Source: Pelagibius sp048268885 (GTDB taxonomy: Bacteria; Pseudomonadota; Alphaproteobacteria; Kiloniellales; Kiloniellaceae). From it: a stretch of 64,000 bases of DNA. Both the position numbers and the translations under genes were made by a program. Of the stretch, positions 6,565 through 16,733 are shown in pieces. Positions within the stretch are counted from its first letter, which is position 1. Each line of letters opens with the position of its first letter. Location of the stretch: contig JBLWUP010000033.1 in NCBI GenBank assembly GCA_048268885.1, forward strand, positions 5,510 through 69,509, in the 5' to 3' direction. Below the pieces are notes generated by a model. It did no database searches. It was not told the origin of the DNA and saw only the letters and a program-made list of their open reading frames with translations.

Positions 6565-8640
6565 TCAGCCGTCGCGGTGGAAGTGGTCATAAATCTTACG
6601 CGCGACGGTCTTGGAGATGCCCTCCACCGCCTCCAGGTCGGCCAGCCCGGCCCGGGCCACGGCCCGGGCGGCGCCGAAGTGCAGCAGCAGGGCCTTCTTG
6701 CGGCGCGCGCCGAAGCCCGGCACCTCGTCGAGGACCGAGCGCAGGCGCGCCTTGCTCCGCCCGGCCCGGTGGGTGCCGATGGCGAAGCGGTGCGCCTCGT
6801 CGCGCAGGCGCTGCAGGAAATAAAGCGCCGGGTCGCGGGGCTGCAGCATGAAGGAGGGCCTGTCCGGCATGAAGATGCGCTCGCGCCCGGCGTCGCGGTC
6901 GGGCCCCTTGGCGATGGCGGCGATCGGCAGGTCGCCGAGCCCCAGGTCGGCCAGCACCTCGGTGCCCACCGTCAGCTGGCCCTGGCCGCCGTCCAGCAGC
7001 ACCAGGTCCGGCCACTGGTTACCGCTGCGCTCAGGGTCTTCCTTCAGCGTGCGCTTGAAGCGCCGGGTCAGCACCTCGCGCATCATGGCGTAGTCGTCGC
7101 CGGCCTCCGTTTCCGGGTCCTTGATCTTGAACTTGCGGTAGGCGTTTTTGCGGAAGCCCTCGGGCCCGGCGACGATCATGCAGCCATAGGGCTCGCCGCC
7201 CTGGGTGTGGCTGTTGTCGTAGACCTCGATGCGCTCGGGCGTGCCTTCCAGGCCGAAGATCTCCGCGACCTGTTCCAGCAGCTTGCGCTGGCTGCTGCTC
7301 TCGGCGAGGCGGCGGCCCAGCGCTTCACGGGCATTGTGCAGGGCGTTTTCGACGAGCTTTTTCTTGGCGCCGCGCTGCGGGCGGGTCAGCTCCACCTTCA
7401 CCTCGGCCTTGGTGCTCAGCGCCTCGGCGAGGAGGGCCTGCTCCTCCAGGGCGTGGCTCAGCAGGACGAGACGCGGCACCGGCTTGTTGTCGTAGAACTG
7501 CGCCACGAAGGCGCCCAGCACCTCTTCGATGGGCTGGGTCTTGTCGTGGCTCGGGAAGTAGGCCCGGTTGCCGTAGTTGCGTCCGGCGCGGAAAAAGAAC
7601 ACCTGGATACAGATCTGGCCGCCCTGTTCCTCGGCGGCGATGACGTCGGCGTTGTCCACGCCTTCGATGTTGATGTCCTGATGCGCCTGTATCTGGGAGA
7701 GCGCGCGGATACGGTCGCGGTAGACGGCGGCGCCTTCGAAGTCCAGTCGCTCGGCGGCCTCCTCCATCCTGGCCGCGAGCTGCTGCTGCACCTCCTGCGA
7801 GCGTCCGGTCAGGAAGTTGCGCGCCTGGGTCACCAGGTCCAGGTAGTCGGGGGCCGAGATACGCTCGACGCAGGGCGCCGAGCAGCGCTTGATCTGGTAC
7901 ATCAGGCAGGGCCGGGTGCGCGCGGCATAGACCGCGTCGCTGCAGGAGCGCAGCAGGAAGGCGCGCTCCAGCGCCGTGATGGTGCGGTTCACCGCGCCGG
8001 CCGAGGCGAAGGGGCCGAAGTAGTCGCCCTCGCGGGTCTGGGCGCCGCGGTGCTTGGTGATCTGCGGGATGGCGTGGTCGGCGGTCAGCAGGATGTAGGG
8101 GAACGACTTGTCGTCGCGCAGCAGCACGTTGTAGCGCGGCATGAGGCGCTTGATGAGGTTGCTTTCCAGCAACAGCGCCTCGACCTCGGTGTGGGTCTCC
8201 ACCACCTCCATGGCGACGGTTTCCGCCACCATGCGCTGCAGGCGGCGCGGCAGCTTGGCGATCTGCGTGTAGTTGGTGACGCGGCGTTTCAGGTTGCGCG
8301 CCTTGCCGACGTAGACCGCGTCGCCCTTGCGGTTCAGCATGCGGTAGACGCCGGGGCTGGCCGAGAGCGTCTTCACCGTGTCGGCGATGACCTGCACGCC
8401 GCGCGCCAGGCCTTCGCCCAACATGGACGCATCGGGCCCGGAGATGTCGATGTCGACGCCGTCGCCTTGCGCGGCATAAGGCTCGGCCGGATCTTCCTCC
8501 AGTCCCATGGCCGAACGCTTGCCGCCGGCCGAGGGGTCCTTGGCCAGGCGCTTGGCCAGCTTGCGGTCGGCCTGTTTGCTTTGGGCCTGTTTGCTTTCAG
8601 CCGGATTGCGTTGGGGGCGGCGTGTGGGCGCTTTGGTCAT
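6565..8640 (-). CDS. uvrC: Excinuclease ABC subunit C
   Basis: UvrC makes the dual incision in nucleotide excision repair after UvrA/UvrB recognise damage; uvrB is at 13069-15228. The GIY-YIG nuclease domain begins at about residue 95 (SASPGVYRMLNRKGDAVYVG), a UVR motif lies near residue 290 (RMEEAAERLDFEGAAVYRD), the RNase H-like domain includes EVYDNSHTQG and LVLLDGGQGQL, and the C-terminus has the double helix-hairpin-helix (VEGISKTVARKIYDHFH). At 691 residues it is longer than usual because of an 80-residue basic, Gln/Lys-rich N-terminal extension with a SKQAQSKQAD repeat. No clear ribosome site precedes the ATG, so the true start may be further in. Confidence 0.94.
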   Translation of the reverse strand: MTKAPTRRPQRNPAESKQAQSKQADRKLAKRLAKDPSAGGKRSAMGLEEDPAEPYAAQGDGVDIDISGPDASMLGEGLARGVQVIADTVKTLSASPGVYRMLNRKGDAVYVGKARNLKRRVTNYTQIAKLPRRLQRMVAETVAMEVVETHTEVEALLLESNLIKRLMPRYNVLLRDDKSFPYILLTADHAIPQITKHRGAQTREGDYFGPFASAGAVNRTITALERAFLLRSCSDAVYAARTRPCLMYQIKRCSAPCVERISAPDYLDLVTQARNFLTGRSQEVQQQLAARMEEAAERLDFEGAAVYRDRIRALSQIQAHQDINIEGVDNADVIAAEEQGGQICIQVFFFRAGRNYGNRAYFPSHDKTQPIEEVLGAFVAQFYDNKPVPRLVLLSHALEEQALLAEALSTKAEVKVELTRPQRGAKKKLVENALHNAREALGRRLAESSSQRKLLEQVAEIFGLEGTPERIEVYDNSHTQGGEPYGCMIVAGPEGFRKNAYRKFKIKDPETEAGDDYAMMREVLTRRFKRTLKEDPERSGNQWPDLVLLDGGQGQLTVGTEVLADLGLGDLPIAAIAKGPDRDAGRERIFMPDRPSFMLQPRDPALYFLQRLRDEAHRFAIGTHRAGRSKARLRSVLDEVPGFGARRKKALLLHFGAARAVARAGLADLEAVEGISKTVARKIYDHFHRDG

Positions 8641-9088
8641 CGGGTCGGGCGTCGGCTTCTCATGCGGACGGTTGATCTGTGTTTTCAGTCGCTTCGGGGC
8701 AAGCGGCGGGCCTGGGGAGAGGTGGCCTCATCCTGCCGCGCAAGGCAACCGTGCGCGCGCCACGGCGGATCGATGGTTCACGGCCCCGCAGCGAGAGGAT
8801 TCTATCCACCAAAACTGTGGATAAAGCTGTGGTTATCCACCCCCCCAAACAGTCGGCCCTTAGGAAATTCTACATTTTTGTTAACCTGCCCACTTTTTAG
8901 GCAGAAGTTATTAACCTGCTGATTTTTCGAATGAAATAGCAAGTCAAGAATAAAGTTAACGTTACCGTCTTAAAATTGTCATCGGTTCAGGGGCAATTTT
9001 CGGCTGCTTTCGCCGCCCTGTGTAAAACTCCTCTGACGCGAGGTCGGATTGGCTTCTGCAGCAAAGGCTTAGCGGAAAGGCCAAGGGC
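8641..9088. other. Non-coding AT-rich region with DnaA-box-like sites
   Basis: No gene is visible in this 448-base gap between uvrC and folB. It holds one perfect DnaA box, TGTGGATAA at 8816-8824 (reverse of TTATCCACA), and a one-mismatch box, TTATCCACC at 8833-8841, on the other strand. Together they form an inverted repeat (GTGGATAA/TTATCCAC) with an 8-base spacer. A weaker CTATCCACC lies at 8802-8810. To the right, 8865-9000 is strikingly AT-rich for this genome and contains two copies of TTAACCTGC. This could be a replication origin or a DnaA-controlled site; flanking gene orientations do not diverge here, so an origin is only a possibility. Confidence 0.45.
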
Positions 9089-9499
9089 TTAGCCTCCACT
9101 ACGCCGGCGTGCAATCTCCACACCGATACCACCGATGTCCGCATAGCGGTCCAGCTTCTCGATCCTGACCCGGGTTTCGCTGACCGGCGGGAAGCCGAAA
9201 CACACATCCGAGAGCTCTTCGGCGAGAGTCTCCAGCAGGCGGAAGGTGGTGTCCAGGCAGTGGTTGCGCACCGCCTTGGCCAGGCTGCCGTAGTTCACCA
9301 CCTCGTTGATGTTGTCCCGGCTGGGCGGCGGGTAGTCGACGGTCAGCTCGACGTTGATGCGCAGGCGCTGGCGCCGGGCCCGCTCCTCCTCGGTGACGCC
9401 GATGATGCAGGACAGCGTCAGGTCGCGGATCAGGATGTGCTGTGACAGCACCTCGGACTTGACGCGTTCGCCGTCGGGGCGGGGCAGGGTGGTGGGCAT
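9089..9499 (-). CDS. folB: Dihydroneopterin aldolase
   Basis: FolB converts 7,8-dihydroneopterin to 6-hydroxymethyl-dihydropterin in folate synthesis. The 136-residue protein has the family core LIRDLTLSCIIGVTEEERARRQRL near the N-terminus (Gly-Val-xx-Glu-Glu), VNYGSLAKAVR in the middle, LLETLAEELSD with the substrate-binding Glu, and RVRIEKLDRYADIG near the end (conserved Lys). Length is slightly above the usual 120 because of an N-terminal extension; internal starts are possible. No other folate gene is adjacent. Confidence 0.9.
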   Translation of the reverse strand: MPTTLPRPDGERVKSEVLSQHILIRDLTLSCIIGVTEEERARRQRLRINVELTVDYPPPSRDNINEVVNYGSLAKAVRNHCLDTTFRLLETLAEELSDVCFGFPPVSETRVRIEKLDRYADIGGIGVEIARRRSGG

Positions 9500-9595
9500 T
9501 CTGGGCTCTCGTTTCGCCGGGCTGAAGGCTTTCCCGGCTCAGGGTCTCGGGCAAGGCTTGGGACAGATCTCGTGAAAGATCTCAGGGGCCGCATC

Positions 9596-10627
9596 CTAGG
9601 ACCCTGCGCTCGGCATCTCAACTGCCGGGGCGCCCAGCGGCAGCTCCGCCGCGCCCGCCCGGGCAGGTTTGTGCGGGTCGAACTGGATCCACACGAAAGC
9701 GATGTAGAGCAGCACGAAGATCGCGCCTTCCACACGGGTGATGCGCTTGCCGGTCAGCATGACCGGCACGGCGATCAGGGTGGCGCCGGCCAGGAACCAG
9801 ATGTCGAAGGCGAGGATTTCCGGCGCCACGGTCACCGGCGTGATGACGAAGAGGGCGCCCAGGATCAGCAGGATGTTGAAGATGTTGGAGCCGAGCACGT
9901 TGCCCAGGGCTACCTCGGTGTGGCCGCGCAGGGCGGCGACGATGGCCGTGGCCAGTTCCGGCAGGGAGGTGCCGAAGGCCACCAGGGTCAGGCCGATCAC
10001 GGTCTCCGACACACCGGCGGCGCGGGCAATGGTGGTGGAGCCGCGCACCAGCAGTTCGGAGCCGCCGCCCAGCGCGATGACGCCGACGGCCACCAGCGCG
10101 ACGGCCACCCAGGCCGAGCTCGGCGTGGCGCCGGCTTCCTCGATGGCCTCCAGGCCCGTTGAGGTCTCGTTATAGCCGCGGCGCTCGACGTGATAGCTGT
10201 AGGCAAGGTAGAGGGCGAGCAGCGTCAGCATGATGACGCCGTGCACGAAGGTCATCCGCTCGAAGCAGGCCAGCAGGATGAACACGGCGGTCGCCAGGAC
10301 CATGGCCGCGGTGTCGCGCAGGATACGCTTGGGTTCCCGCTCGATGGGGCAGAGCAGGGCGGCGAGGCCGAGGATCAGCAGGATGTTGGCGATGTTGGAG
10401 CCGACGACGTTGCCGATGCCGATGTCGGGGACGCCCTGGACCCCGGCGGTCAGGGTCACCACCAGCTCCGGCATGGAGGTGGCGAGGGCCACCACCGTCA
10501 ATCCGATCAGCAGGGGCGACAGCCCGAAGCGCAGCGACAGGCCCACGGCGCCGCGCAGCAGGATCTCCCCGCCGATGAAGAGCAGGGCCAAACCACCTCC
10601 GGCTTGCAGGAATGCGATTGCTGTCAT
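9596..10627 (-). CDS. Calcium/sodium antiporter family membrane protein
   Basis: This is a K-independent Ca2+/Na+ exchanger of the CaCA superfamily (YrbG-like), in the inner membrane. The two inverted alpha-repeats are clear: VVALATSMPELVVTL with VGSNIANILLILG in the first half, and LVAFGTSLPELATAI with LGSNIFNILLILG in the second. About ten membrane helices are visible. I chose the ATG at 10625-10627 because the protein then begins with a hydrophobic helix (MTAIAFLQAGGGLALLF); a 30-residue upstream extension is open but has no membrane or family features. The ion specificity is inferred from the family. Confidence 0.9.
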   Translation of the reverse strand: MTAIAFLQAGGGLALLFIGGEILLRGAVGLSLRFGLSPLLIGLTVVALATSMPELVVTLTAGVQGVPDIGIGNVVGSNIANILLILGLAALLCPIEREPKRILRDTAAMVLATAVFILLACFERMTFVHGVIMLTLLALYLAYSYHVERRGYNETSTGLEAIEEAGATPSSAWVAVALVAVGVIALGGGSELLVRGSTTIARAAGVSETVIGLTLVAFGTSLPELATAIVAALRGHTEVALGNVLGSNIFNILLILGALFVITPVTVAPEILAFDIWFLAGATLIAVPVMLTGKRITRVEGAIFVLLYIAFVWIQFDPHKPARAGAAELPLGAPAVEMPSAGS

Positions 10628-10774
10628 GACCGGATGGGGTACCAGGCTGGTTAAGAGTTGAAGTGCGGCTGCCGCCGGTCCCGGTGGGGAGCCGGGTGTC
10701 GCCACAGCGGGCGGCACAATGGCCGAGCCGCCCTTAAATGTCGATCCCCGGTGGCTTTTTCAATGAAAGAGTCT

Positions 10775-10794
10775 CCGGGCGGCGTCACGCCCGG
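10775..10794 (-). terminator. GC hairpin after msrB
   Basis: CCGGGCG (10775-10781) pairs with CGCCCGG (10788-10794) around a six-base loop just downstream of msrB. There is no clear U tract, so termination here is uncertain. Confidence 0.35.
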
Positions 10795-10808
10795 GGGGGG
10801 GCGGGGCG

Positions 10809-11228
10809 CTATTCCTTGCTGTCGTCGTCCCGCTGGGCCGGGTGCAGTTTCAGGGCGGCGGAATTCATGCAGTAGCGCTGCCCCGTGGGTTCCGGGCCAT
10901 CGGGGAAGACATGGCCCAGGTGGGCGTCGCAGGCGGCGCAGAGCACCTCGGTGCGGCGCATCCACAAGGTGCGGTCCTGCTTGGTGGCGACCGCCTTGTC
11001 GTCGACCGGCGCATAGAAGGAGGGCCAGCCGGTCCCGGAATCGAACTTGGTGGTGGAGGCGAACAGCGGCTCGCCGCAGACGACACAGTGATAGGTGCCG
11101 GGCGTCTTGCAGTCGTGGTAGCGCCCGGTGAAAGCGCGCTCGGTGCCGGCTTCCTGGGTGACGTGGAACGCCTCCCGGCTGAGGGTCTGAAGCAGCTCCT
11201 CGCGGCTCTTCTTCACTTTGGTCGTCAT
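10809..11228 (-). CDS. msrB: Peptide-methionine (R)-S-oxide reductase
   Basis: MsrB reduces the R epimer of methionine sulfoxide in oxidised proteins. Two zinc-binding CxxC pairs are visible (HCVVCGEPLF and VLCAACDAHLGHVF). The substrate motif FDSGTGWPSFY and the catalytic end GQRYCMNSAALKL (RYCxN) are also present. The ATG at 11226-11228 has a GGGAG ribosome site; longer in-frame starts run through a tandem repeat and are unlikely. The 139-residue length is right for a free-standing MsrB. Reductant probably comes from thioredoxin (trxB at 33.8 kb). It complements the periplasmic MsrP encoded at 31.3 kb. Confidence 0.94.
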   Translation of the reverse strand: MTTKVKKSREELLQTLSREAFHVTQEAGTERAFTGRYHDCKTPGTYHCVVCGEPLFASTTKFDSGTGWPSFYAPVDDKAVATKQDRTLWMRRTEVLCAACDAHLGHVFPDGPEPTGQRYCMNSAALKLHPAQRDDDSKE

Positions 11229-11246
11229 GTGATCTCCCTTTCTCGG

Positions 11247-11298
11247 GGCATCTTCCCTCGGCATCTTCCCTCGGCATCTTCCCTGGGCGTCTTCCCTG
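11247..11298. repeat. Four tandem 13-bp repeats upstream of msrB
   Basis: The unit GGCATCTTCCCTC is repeated at 11247, 11260, 11273 and 11286; the third and fourth copies carry one and two substitutions. The array lies 19 bases upstream of the msrB start codon, in the leader or promoter. It is a candidate slippage site or a multi-copy binding site. Confidence 0.8.
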
Positions 11299-11551
11299 GC
11301 CATCGTCTCTGGCCGCCGGCCGTCCGCCCGCCTTGCTGTCTATCTCGGTTTGCCGGCCCCCTTTGGCAAGCTCTCCCGGGCGGGAGGCGACCGTTTAAGC
11401 CCAATTTTAACCTTCCGCTGCGAAATTATAGTCAGAATGATTAGCGCAGAAGTTGATGATGTCGGGCAGTTCATAGCGGGAAGTTGCAGTCGCCGGCGTG
11501 CGGATGGGCCCCCGGCGATGGCTGCCCGAGGGACGGTTCGGGGGAGACCGG

Positions 11552-12484
11552 ATGTTTGAGGACCTGCTGACCAACGCCTTGGACGCCATCTGGGTGGTCG
11601 ACGAGGACGGCTTCATCCGCTTCGTGAACCCGGCGGCGGAGGCGCTCAGCGGCTACGACCGCAAGGAGCTTGTGGACGAGCCCCTCTCCAGGATCCTGCC
11701 GCCGGACATCGCAGAGACGCACACGAAGTACCTGAAGATGTACCTGGAGGCCGGCCCGCAGTTCCACATCATGGGCGAGGTGCGGGAGTTCTCCATCATC
11801 GCCCGCGACGGCGAGGAGATCCCCGTCGGTCTGCGCGCCTTCGAGATTCCGCCGCCCGACGACAAGCGCTGCTTCGGCGCCATCATGCAGGACTACCGTC
11901 CGCGCAAGAAGCTGGAGGCCGAGCGTGACGCCCTGCTGGCCCGCCTCTCGCGGCAGGCGCTCTCCGACGAGCTGACCGGCCTGCCCAACCGGCGGGCCTT
12001 CATCGACGAGCTGGACCGGGTGCAGGCCGCGATGCGGCGCAGCACCGCGCCGGCTTCGATCGCCGTGCTCGACATCGATCACTTCAAGCAGGTGAACGAC
12101 ACCTACGGCCATGCCGGCGGCGACGTGGCGCTGAAGGCGCTGGCCGATGTGCTGCGCGAAACCCTGCGCGGCGAGGACTTCCTGGCCCGCATCGGCGGCG
12201 AGGAATTCGCTCTGGTGCTGCGCGGGACGGACCTCAGCGTCGCCGGCCGCATCGCCGAGCGCATGCGCGAGCGCGTGGCCGCCGCCTGCATCGCGCTGCC
12301 CGACGGGCGCAAGACCCACGTCACCATCAGCATCGGCGTCGCGCCTTTCATGCCGGACTGCAAGGATCAGGCCTGCCTGAAGGCGGCCGACCAGGCGCTC
12401 TACAAGGCCAAGGAAAGCGGCCGCAACAAGGTCTGCGTCGCCTGCCGGGACCACGTCGGCAAGGTCGCCGCCGGCGCGCTCTAG
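11552..12484 (+). CDS. PAS-GGDEF diguanylate cyclase
   Basis: This predicted c-di-GMP synthase has an N-terminal PAS domain (about residues 1-125, with DAIWVVDEDGFIRFVNPAAEALSGY split by the usual turns) and a GGDEF domain from about residue 145 (SDELTGLPNRRAF). The active-site motif is GGEEF at about residue 217, a functional variant. An RGED inhibitory site lies exactly five residues upstream, so product feedback is expected. No membrane helix is seen, so it is cytosolic. The ATG at 11552 was chosen for its GGGGGAGACCGG leader; an earlier in-frame ATG lacks support. The PAS ligand is unknown. Confidence 0.9.
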   Translation: MFEDLLTNALDAIWVVDEDGFIRFVNPAAEALSGYDRKELVDEPLSRILPPDIAETHTKYLKMYLEAGPQFHIMGEVREFSIIARDGEEIPVGLRAFEIPPPDDKRCFGAIMQDYRPRKKLEAERDALLARLSRQALSDELTGLPNRRAFIDELDRVQAAMRRSTAPASIAVLDIDHFKQVNDTYGHAGGDVALKALADVLRETLRGEDFLARIGGEEFALVLRGTDLSVAGRIAERMRERVAAACIALPDGRKTHVTISIGVAPFMPDCKDQACLKAADQALYKAKESGRNKVCVACRDHVGKVAAGAL

Positions 12485-12488
12485 ATCT

Positions 12489-12584
12489 CCTCGGTCAGGT
12501 AGAACCACCTGACCGAGGAAAAATCGATTTACCTTAGAAAGTTAGAGCAACTTATCCGCGTCCGCCTGGACGCGGGTTGCTCTA
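12489..12584. terminator. Two palindromes between convergent genes
   Basis: CCTCGGTCAGGT (12489-12500) pairs perfectly with 12507-12518. A larger compound palindrome follows: TAGAGCAAC (12543-12551) with GTTGCTCTA (12576-12584), enclosing CGCGTCC/GGACGCG. They lie between the cyclase and the leftward DUF188 gene and probably act as a shared terminator. The second may be a dispersed repeat unit. Confidence 0.6.
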
Positions 12585-13058
12585 GCGGCCGCTTCTTTTC
12601 AGCTTCTCAATCGTTTCGTGCAGGGCCGAGAGGAAGGCCGAGCGGTCGCGCTGTGAGAACGGCCGTGGCCCGCCGGTGACCTGGCCCGCCTCGCGCAGCT
12701 CGGCCATGAGGTTGCGGCTGGCCAGCGCCATGCCGATGGAACGGTCGGAGAAACCCTTGCCGTTGGGGCCCAGCACCTCGGCGCCGGCCTTCACGCAGCG
12801 CGCGGCCAGCGGGATGTCGGAGGTGATCACCACGTCCCCCGGCCCGGCGCGCTCGGCGATCCAGTCGTCGGCGGCATCGAAGCCGTCGCCCACCACCACC
12901 CGATGGATCAGGTGATGGACGGGCAGGGCGATGATGTCGTTGGCGACCACCTGTACCGCCCAGCCGTGGCGCTCGGCGACCTTGTAGATCTCCGCCTTCA
13001 CCGGGCAGGCATCCGCATCGACGTAGATCTGGCCGACGTTCTGTTGAGGGGCGCTCAC
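12582..13058 (-). CDS. YaiI/YqxD family (DUF188) protein
   Basis: This 158-residue protein belongs to the UPF0178/DUF188 family, which has a PIN/NYN-like nuclease fold but no established reaction. The hallmark start IYVDADACPVKAEIYKVAERHG and the downstream DVVITSDIPLAARCVKAGAEVLGP and DRSIGMALASRNLM segments are all present, with the conserved Asp residues expected for metal binding. It follows uvrB on the same strand with only ten bases between them, so the two are probably co-transcribed. A role in nucleic acid metabolism is a reasonable guess only. Confidence 0.88.
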   Translation of the reverse strand: MSAPQQNVGQIYVDADACPVKAEIYKVAERHGWAVQVVANDIIALPVHHLIHRVVVGDGFDAADDWIAERAGPGDVVITSDIPLAARCVKAGAEVLGPNGKGFSDRSIGMALASRNLMAELREAGQVTGGPRPFSQRDRSAFLSALHETIEKLKRSGR

Positions 13059-13068
13059 GGAAAATGGC

Positions 13069-15228
<2,160 letters not shown>

Positions 15229-15660
15229 GCCCCTTTATATGCGCTTCCCGCCCGTAGTTGCCAGGGCCGATGCCAGGGGGGCGGACCGGTCCGGTGCAGA
15301 CTTCCTGCCACCAGATGTCAGCAATGAAGATGGTCGGATCAGATCTCGCATGCGCCGTGCCACAACATCGACGCTCCGGCCAGGAGCACAACACAGCGAT
15401 GCAGCTGCAATGGCAGGCAGGGTGCATTCATTGGGCGTGTCGCGCGAAATATTGGTGACGGCTTGCTCGGCAAAAAATAAAATTCAATGACCTGTATCAT
15501 TGATTTTTTGAGAAAATAGCCAAATTCACAAAAATAAATACTGACGAAAACTCTATTAATACTAGTTCATGCAGAAATGTTTGGGGATAATGTGCAGCCT
15601 GTTACCTGTTTATGGCTATAAAAATTTGAACCAATAAACCGATTTGGGGAGGGGCTAAAG
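15229..15660. promoter_or_regulatory. AT-rich gap with an inverted repeat upstream of the cytochrome gene
   Basis: No gene is supported in this 432-base divergent gap between uvrB and the cytochrome. The right half (about 15470-15660) is very AT-rich. It holds an inverted repeat, CAATGA (15485-15490) and TCATTG (15497-15502), with a six-base spacer, a candidate operator for the cytochrome gene. The ribosome site GGGGAGGGG precedes the cytochrome ATG. Confidence 0.5.
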
Positions 15661-16452
15661 ATGAGGTTGATGTTCTTTTCACCCGTGAAAATGGGAATGC
15701 TTGTCGCCGCGGCACTGTTTCTTGCGCCGGCGGCCATCCTGGCCGCGGACAAGGAAGATGAGGAGTACCACCGCGACTACATCTACGGTGTGCCGGAAAA
15801 TCCCACCGAGGCCTGGATCATGTCCTCGGGCGGCCGGCTGTACGACAACTGGATCAATGCTTTGGATGCCGATGAGCCTGCGGGCACGCATCCGGCTTGG
15901 CCGGCGTCGAACACCAAGAAGGAAGGGGCCGTGACCTGGCGGTGCAAGTCCTGCCACGGATGGGACTATCGGGGTAAGGATGGTGCTTACAGCAAGGGTT
16001 CCTACAAGACCGGGATCACGGGCTTGCGCGCCTGGGCCGGGAAGGACCCGGAAGAGATCCACAAGATCCTGATGAACGACACCCATGGCTTTACCTACGA
16101 CATGATTCCGCTCGACGCCATGCAGCGGATTGCCGCTTTCGTCAGCCGAGGCCAGGCGGACGTGGCCGCTCATATCAGCATGGACAAGTCGGTCAAGGGC
16201 AACGCCGAACGCGGTGCCGCCAGGTTCCAGACCATCTGCGCGTCGTGCCACGGCTTCGACGGCAGGGCGCTGGACTGGGGTGACAGCGATGAGCCTGGTT
16301 TCGTCGGCACGGAGGCAAATGCGAACCCCTGGGAGGTTCTGCACAAGATCCGCTCCGGCCATCCAGGGGTCGAGATGGTGTCTATGGCGTCTTTCCCGCT
16401 TGAAGAAGCCTTGGATATCCTGGCCTACACCCAGACTCTGCCAGTGAAGTAG
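15661..16452 (+). CDS. Periplasmic diheme cytochrome c
   Basis: This 263-residue exported electron carrier has a signal peptide (MGMLVAAALFLAPAAILA with cleavage near ILAADKE) and two heme c motifs, CKSCH at about residue 97 and CASCH at about 197. Possible axial Met residues follow each (for example in HGFTYDMIPLDAM). The two-domain layout resembles thiosulfate dehydrogenase-type or other two-domain class I cytochromes, but I see no partner enzyme gene. It stands alone between divergent uvrB and the convergent sortase set. An AT-rich upstream region with an inverted repeat suggests its own regulation, perhaps by oxygen or a substrate; this is inference. Confidence 0.85.
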   Translation: MRLMFFSPVKMGMLVAAALFLAPAAILAADKEDEEYHRDYIYGVPENPTEAWIMSSGGRLYDNWINALDADEPAGTHPAWPASNTKKEGAVTWRCKSCHGWDYRGKDGAYSKGSYKTGITGLRAWAGKDPEEIHKILMNDTHGFTYDMIPLDAMQRIAAFVSRGQADVAAHISMDKSVKGNAERGAARFQTICASCHGFDGRALDWGDSDEPGFVGTEANANPWEVLHKIRSGHPGVEMVSMASFPLEEALDILAYTQTLPVK

Positions 16453-16478
16453 GTCTCCGACAGACCGGTCAGCGCTAA

Positions 16479-16512
16479 CGTCCGTCACCCGCATAGTGCC
16501 GGGTGACGGACG
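16479..16512. terminator. Perfect 13-bp hairpin after the cytochrome gene
   Basis: CGTCCGTCACCCG (16479-16491) pairs with its exact complement at 16500-16512 around an eight-base loop. It lies between the cytochrome gene and the leftward sortase cluster. There is no T run on either side, but position and stability suggest a shared terminator. Confidence 0.6.
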
Positions 16513-16581
16513 CTCGCGCCATGCGGTGGCTGCCGGTCAAAAGTCCGCACGGTCGACGGCTGACTGCCGCGCCGACGTCGC

Positions 16582-16728
16582 CTACAGCAGCGGCACGAAG
16601 AGCAGCAGGGTCGCACCCAGGCTGACCGCGATAAAGACCAGCAGGCAAAGGCGCTTGGCCCAGCGGCGCAGCATCGAGCCGCGGTTCAGAAACGCGTGAT
16701 CGGCCCTCCAGGCCGGGTCAAACAGCAT
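16582..16728 (-). CDS. Possible 48-residue membrane protein at the end of the sortase operon
   Basis: A small open frame begins five bases after the sortase stop and reads MLFDPAWRADHAFLNRGSML, then RRWAKRLC, then a hydrophobic helix LLVFIAVSLGATLLLFVPLL up to the stop. The basic cluster before the helix predicts an inner-membrane protein with its N-terminus in the cytoplasm. The tight spacing, same strand and a coherent basic-plus-helix design argue that it is real. Against it, the ribosome site (GGAAG about 12 bases away) is weak. No family is recognised. It could assist or anchor the sortase. Confidence 0.5.
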   Translation of the reverse strand: MLFDPAWRADHAFLNRGSMLRRWAKRLCLLVFIAVSLGATLLLFVPLL

Positions 16729-16733
16729 TCAAG

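Noticed and set aside
8660..8848. A 62-codon minus-strand frame upstream of uvrC
   Set aside because: It spans the DnaA-box palindrome, has no ribosome site and no protein-like pattern.
15485..15510. An FNR box upstream of the cytochrome
   Set aside because: The sequence contains TTGAT but the second half does not match ATCAA at four-base spacing.
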